A DNA stretch of 64,000 nt from an uncultured Draconibacterium sp. (GTDB taxonomy: Bacteria > Bacteroidota > Bacteroidia > Bacteroidales > Prolixibacteraceae): positions 1,054,001 to 1,118,000 of the forward strand of contig NZ_OY781365.1 of NCBI RefSeq assembly GCF_963676815.1, written 5' to 3'. The notes below the pieces were generated by a model. That model was not told the origin of the DNA and ran no database searches. It saw only the letters and a program-made list of their open reading frames with translations. The position numbers and the translations under genes were made by a program. Below, one piece after another: positions 62,860 to 64,000 of the stretch (position 1 is the first letter of the stretch; every line of letters starts with the position of its first letter).

Positions 62860-63651
62860 GTGTTAAATATGAGTCGTTCCGTTTATTACTACGAGTCGAT
62901 AAAAGACGATGCTGAGGTAATTGATGCACTTACCATAAAAGCGAAAGACCACCCTACAGAAGGTTTTTGGAAGGCATATGGCCGATTACGCCTGGAAGGC
63001 AATGAGTGGAACCACAAGCGGGTGTATCGGGTTTATTGCATGATGAAACTGAATATGCGCAGGAAAGTAAAGAAAAGGCTCCCTGCCAGGGTAAAAGTTC
63101 CTTTGGTAATCCCCGAAAATATCAATAATTGTTGGTCGATTGATTTTATGCACGATGCTCTGGAGAATGGACGGAAGATAAAAAGTTTCAATATTATGGA
63201 TGACTTTAACCGAGAAGCGCTCCATGTTGAACTTGACCATTCCATCCGAAGCAATAAAGTAGTTTATGTCCTGAATCACTTGATAAAACGCAGGGGCAAA
63301 CCATCACAAATAAGGATGGATAACGGCCCCGAGTTTATTGCTGAGCTGTTAAAAGAATGGAGCAAATTTCAAGGAATTGAACTTTTATATACCCAGCCAG
63401 GCAAGCCAACACAGAATGCTTTTGTAGAGCGATTTAACGGAACCTACCGCAGGGCAGTATTGGATGCCTACCTGTTTCAATCGTTGGATGAAGCCAGAAA
63501 TGAAACAGAAAGATGGATATTTGATTACAACAATAGAAGACCGCATGATTCATTGGGAGGAATGACTCCCATTGGTTATGCCAATAAAATGAAGAACCAA
63601 AAGCTGAACAGCAAAGAAAATGTGATTTACGAACCTGTCAAGGGTATATAA
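62860..63651 (+). CDS. IS3-family OrfB (integrase-type transposase)
   Basis: 263 residues counted from GTG 62860, although translation probably begins by frameshift in OrfA. DDE core: NCWSIDFMHDAL (D), RMDNGPEFIAEL (D) and QNAFVERFNGTYRR (E, then N-G-T-x-R). Its frame is open upstream to the slippery site, in the -1 frame of OrfA. Confidence 0.93.
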   Translation: MLNMSRSVYYYESIKDDAEVIDALTIKAKDHPTEGFWKAYGRLRLEGNEWNHKRVYRVYCMMKLNMRRKVKKRLPARVKVPLVIPENINNCWSIDFMHDALENGRKIKSFNIMDDFNREALHVELDHSIRSNKVVYVLNHLIKRRGKPSQIRMDNGPEFIAELLKEWSKFQGIELLYTQPGKPTQNAFVERFNGTYRRAVLDAYLFQSLDEARNETERWIFDYNNRRPHDSLGGMTPIGYANKMKNQKLNSKENVIYEPVKGI

Positions 63652-63774
63652 ACGACTTCGCTAACTCAGTCGCCCTTGACAGAACCAAAAATCACATTGA
63701 AAAAGCTTTCAGAATTTGGTTATGAAAAAGAAAATAATCTATTTTTAGATAGTCCTAAAAAGGGGAAGCTTACA

Positions 63775-63838
63775 AATGGGCGCAAGGTCTGACTTGTCAG
63801 ACCGCTAAAGCCCCCGCCTGCCATATTACAAATTGTTA
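63775..63838. repeat. attC-like site 2, right part
   Basis: After the second AATG come GGTCTGAC (63786-63793), GTCAGACC (63796-63803) and CCCCCGCCTGCC, and the site ends in AATTGTTA (63831-63838). GGCGGG-type text and TTGTA here pair with the left part (ACTTGTATG, GGTCGGGCGGG). Without the IS the whole site is 127 bp, from TAAC to GTTA. Confidence 0.5.
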
Positions 63839-63845
63839 GCAAACG

Positions 63846-64000
63846 TTATTTGTTTTTTATGTCAATTTTATACGGTTTTATAATATATCCTTTTTGAGCC
63901 AACAGGTTTAAAACACCATTTTCATATGGTAAATGTCCTGCTCCAATTGCTACAAATAAGCTTTTGTTATCTACTATGCTATCTATTTTTGCTACCATTC
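63846..64000 (-). CDS. TraB/GumN family protein, C-terminal end (partial)
   Basis: Only the last part lies in the window; it runs off the right edge. The visible 50 residues contain LFVAIGAGHLPYENGVLNLLAQKGY-type text, the C-terminal signature of the TraB/GumN family (GAGHLPxxxGV). Those proteins are membrane or periplasmic and of unsure enzymatic role. Orientation matches the neighbouring orphan gene and lspA. Confidence 0.75.
   Translation of the reverse strand, partial: MVAKIDSIVDNKSLFVAIGAGHLPYENGVLNLLAQKGYIIKPYKIDIKNK

Larger units (their letters stand above)
62450..63774 (+). mobile_element. IS3-family insertion sequence (IS407-like)
   Basis: 1325 bp. Perfect 13-bp terminal inverted repeats TGTAAGCTTCCCC (62450-62462) and GGGGAAGCTTACA (63762-63774), similarity extending about 15 bases inward (shared AGGAC). 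Target duplication AATG at 62446-62449 and 63775-63778. A 4-bp duplication and TG...CA ends with CCCC fit the IS407 group of IS3. Both frames are intact. Confidence 0.9.

Noticed and set aside
1..64000. tRNA or rRNA genes
   Set aside because: No cloverleaf-like or rRNA-like sequence was recognised by eye; a tRNAscan/Rfam run could still find one.

Overview
The window looks like a chromosomal segment of a Bacteroidota bacterium, most likely a marine or sediment member of the Bacteroidales/Marinilabiliales (Prolixibacteraceae-like); this placement is inference. Supporting signs are the recurring promoter element TAnnTTTG directly upstream of genes, the weakness of Shine-Dalgarno sites, Bacteroidota-restricted families (DUF4831, a ComEC without a beta-lactamase domain, an outer-membrane style metalloprotease, a receiver/PEP-binding fusion), conserved neighbourhoods such as relA/spoT-fur-purA and ruvX-def, and short direct repeats that read like SusC gene leaders. 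No rRNA, tRNA or CRISPR array was seen.

Layout. 1-7.6 kb: secreted metzincin protease, FAD-dependent lipoprotein oxidoreductase, and an uxaB-uxaA operon for hexuronate catabolism under a perfect 16-bp palindromic operator. 7.9-12 kb: a DUF2798 membrane protein divergent from its likely MarR regulator, and a large receiver/PEP-binding protein. 12-17 kb: DUF1015, serA, serC and gcvT, a serine/glycine (one-carbon) block read from the minus strand. 17-24 kb: Hpt protein, clpB, a 0.6-kb array of three repeats that each look like a minus-strand small RNA gene with its own terminator, and ppdK. 24-28.7 kb: a LuxR-type two-component pair and surface or membrane proteins of unknown role. 28.8-37 kb: ruvX, def, comEC, trkA-trkH potassium uptake, a Sua5/YciO protein, mnmD. 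37-44 kb: one compact run miaA-nudix-gmhA-gmhB-relA/spoT-fur-purA covering tRNA modification, heptose synthesis, stringent response, metal regulation and purine synthesis. 44-54 kb: pncB, a D-amino-acid PLP enzyme, VOC protein, pepD, POT transporter, DUF4831, aat and a DEAD-type helicase. 54-59.5 kb: two paralogous membrane proteins around an MscS channel, an esterase, a C_GCAxxG_C_C protein with a methyltransferase, and small proteins including a 58-residue zinc ribbon.

59.5-64 kb is accessory DNA. A signal peptidase II homologue that itself carries a lipobox, a secreted orphan protein and a TraB/GumN-like protein all point the same way and are separated by related palindromic sites that resemble integron attC sites. 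An IS481-type element sits upstream of the peptidase gene, and an IS3-family element (13-bp terminal repeats, AATG target duplication, A-AAA-AAG frameshift signal) is inserted inside one of the palindromic sites.

The two most promising undescribed items are the triple small-RNA-like repeat (20.47-21.06 kb), whose opposite strand resembles the translation start of SusC receptors, and the attC-like cassette boundaries (61.4-63.85 kb). Both are read by eye and need structure prediction, RNA data or genome-wide copy searches.
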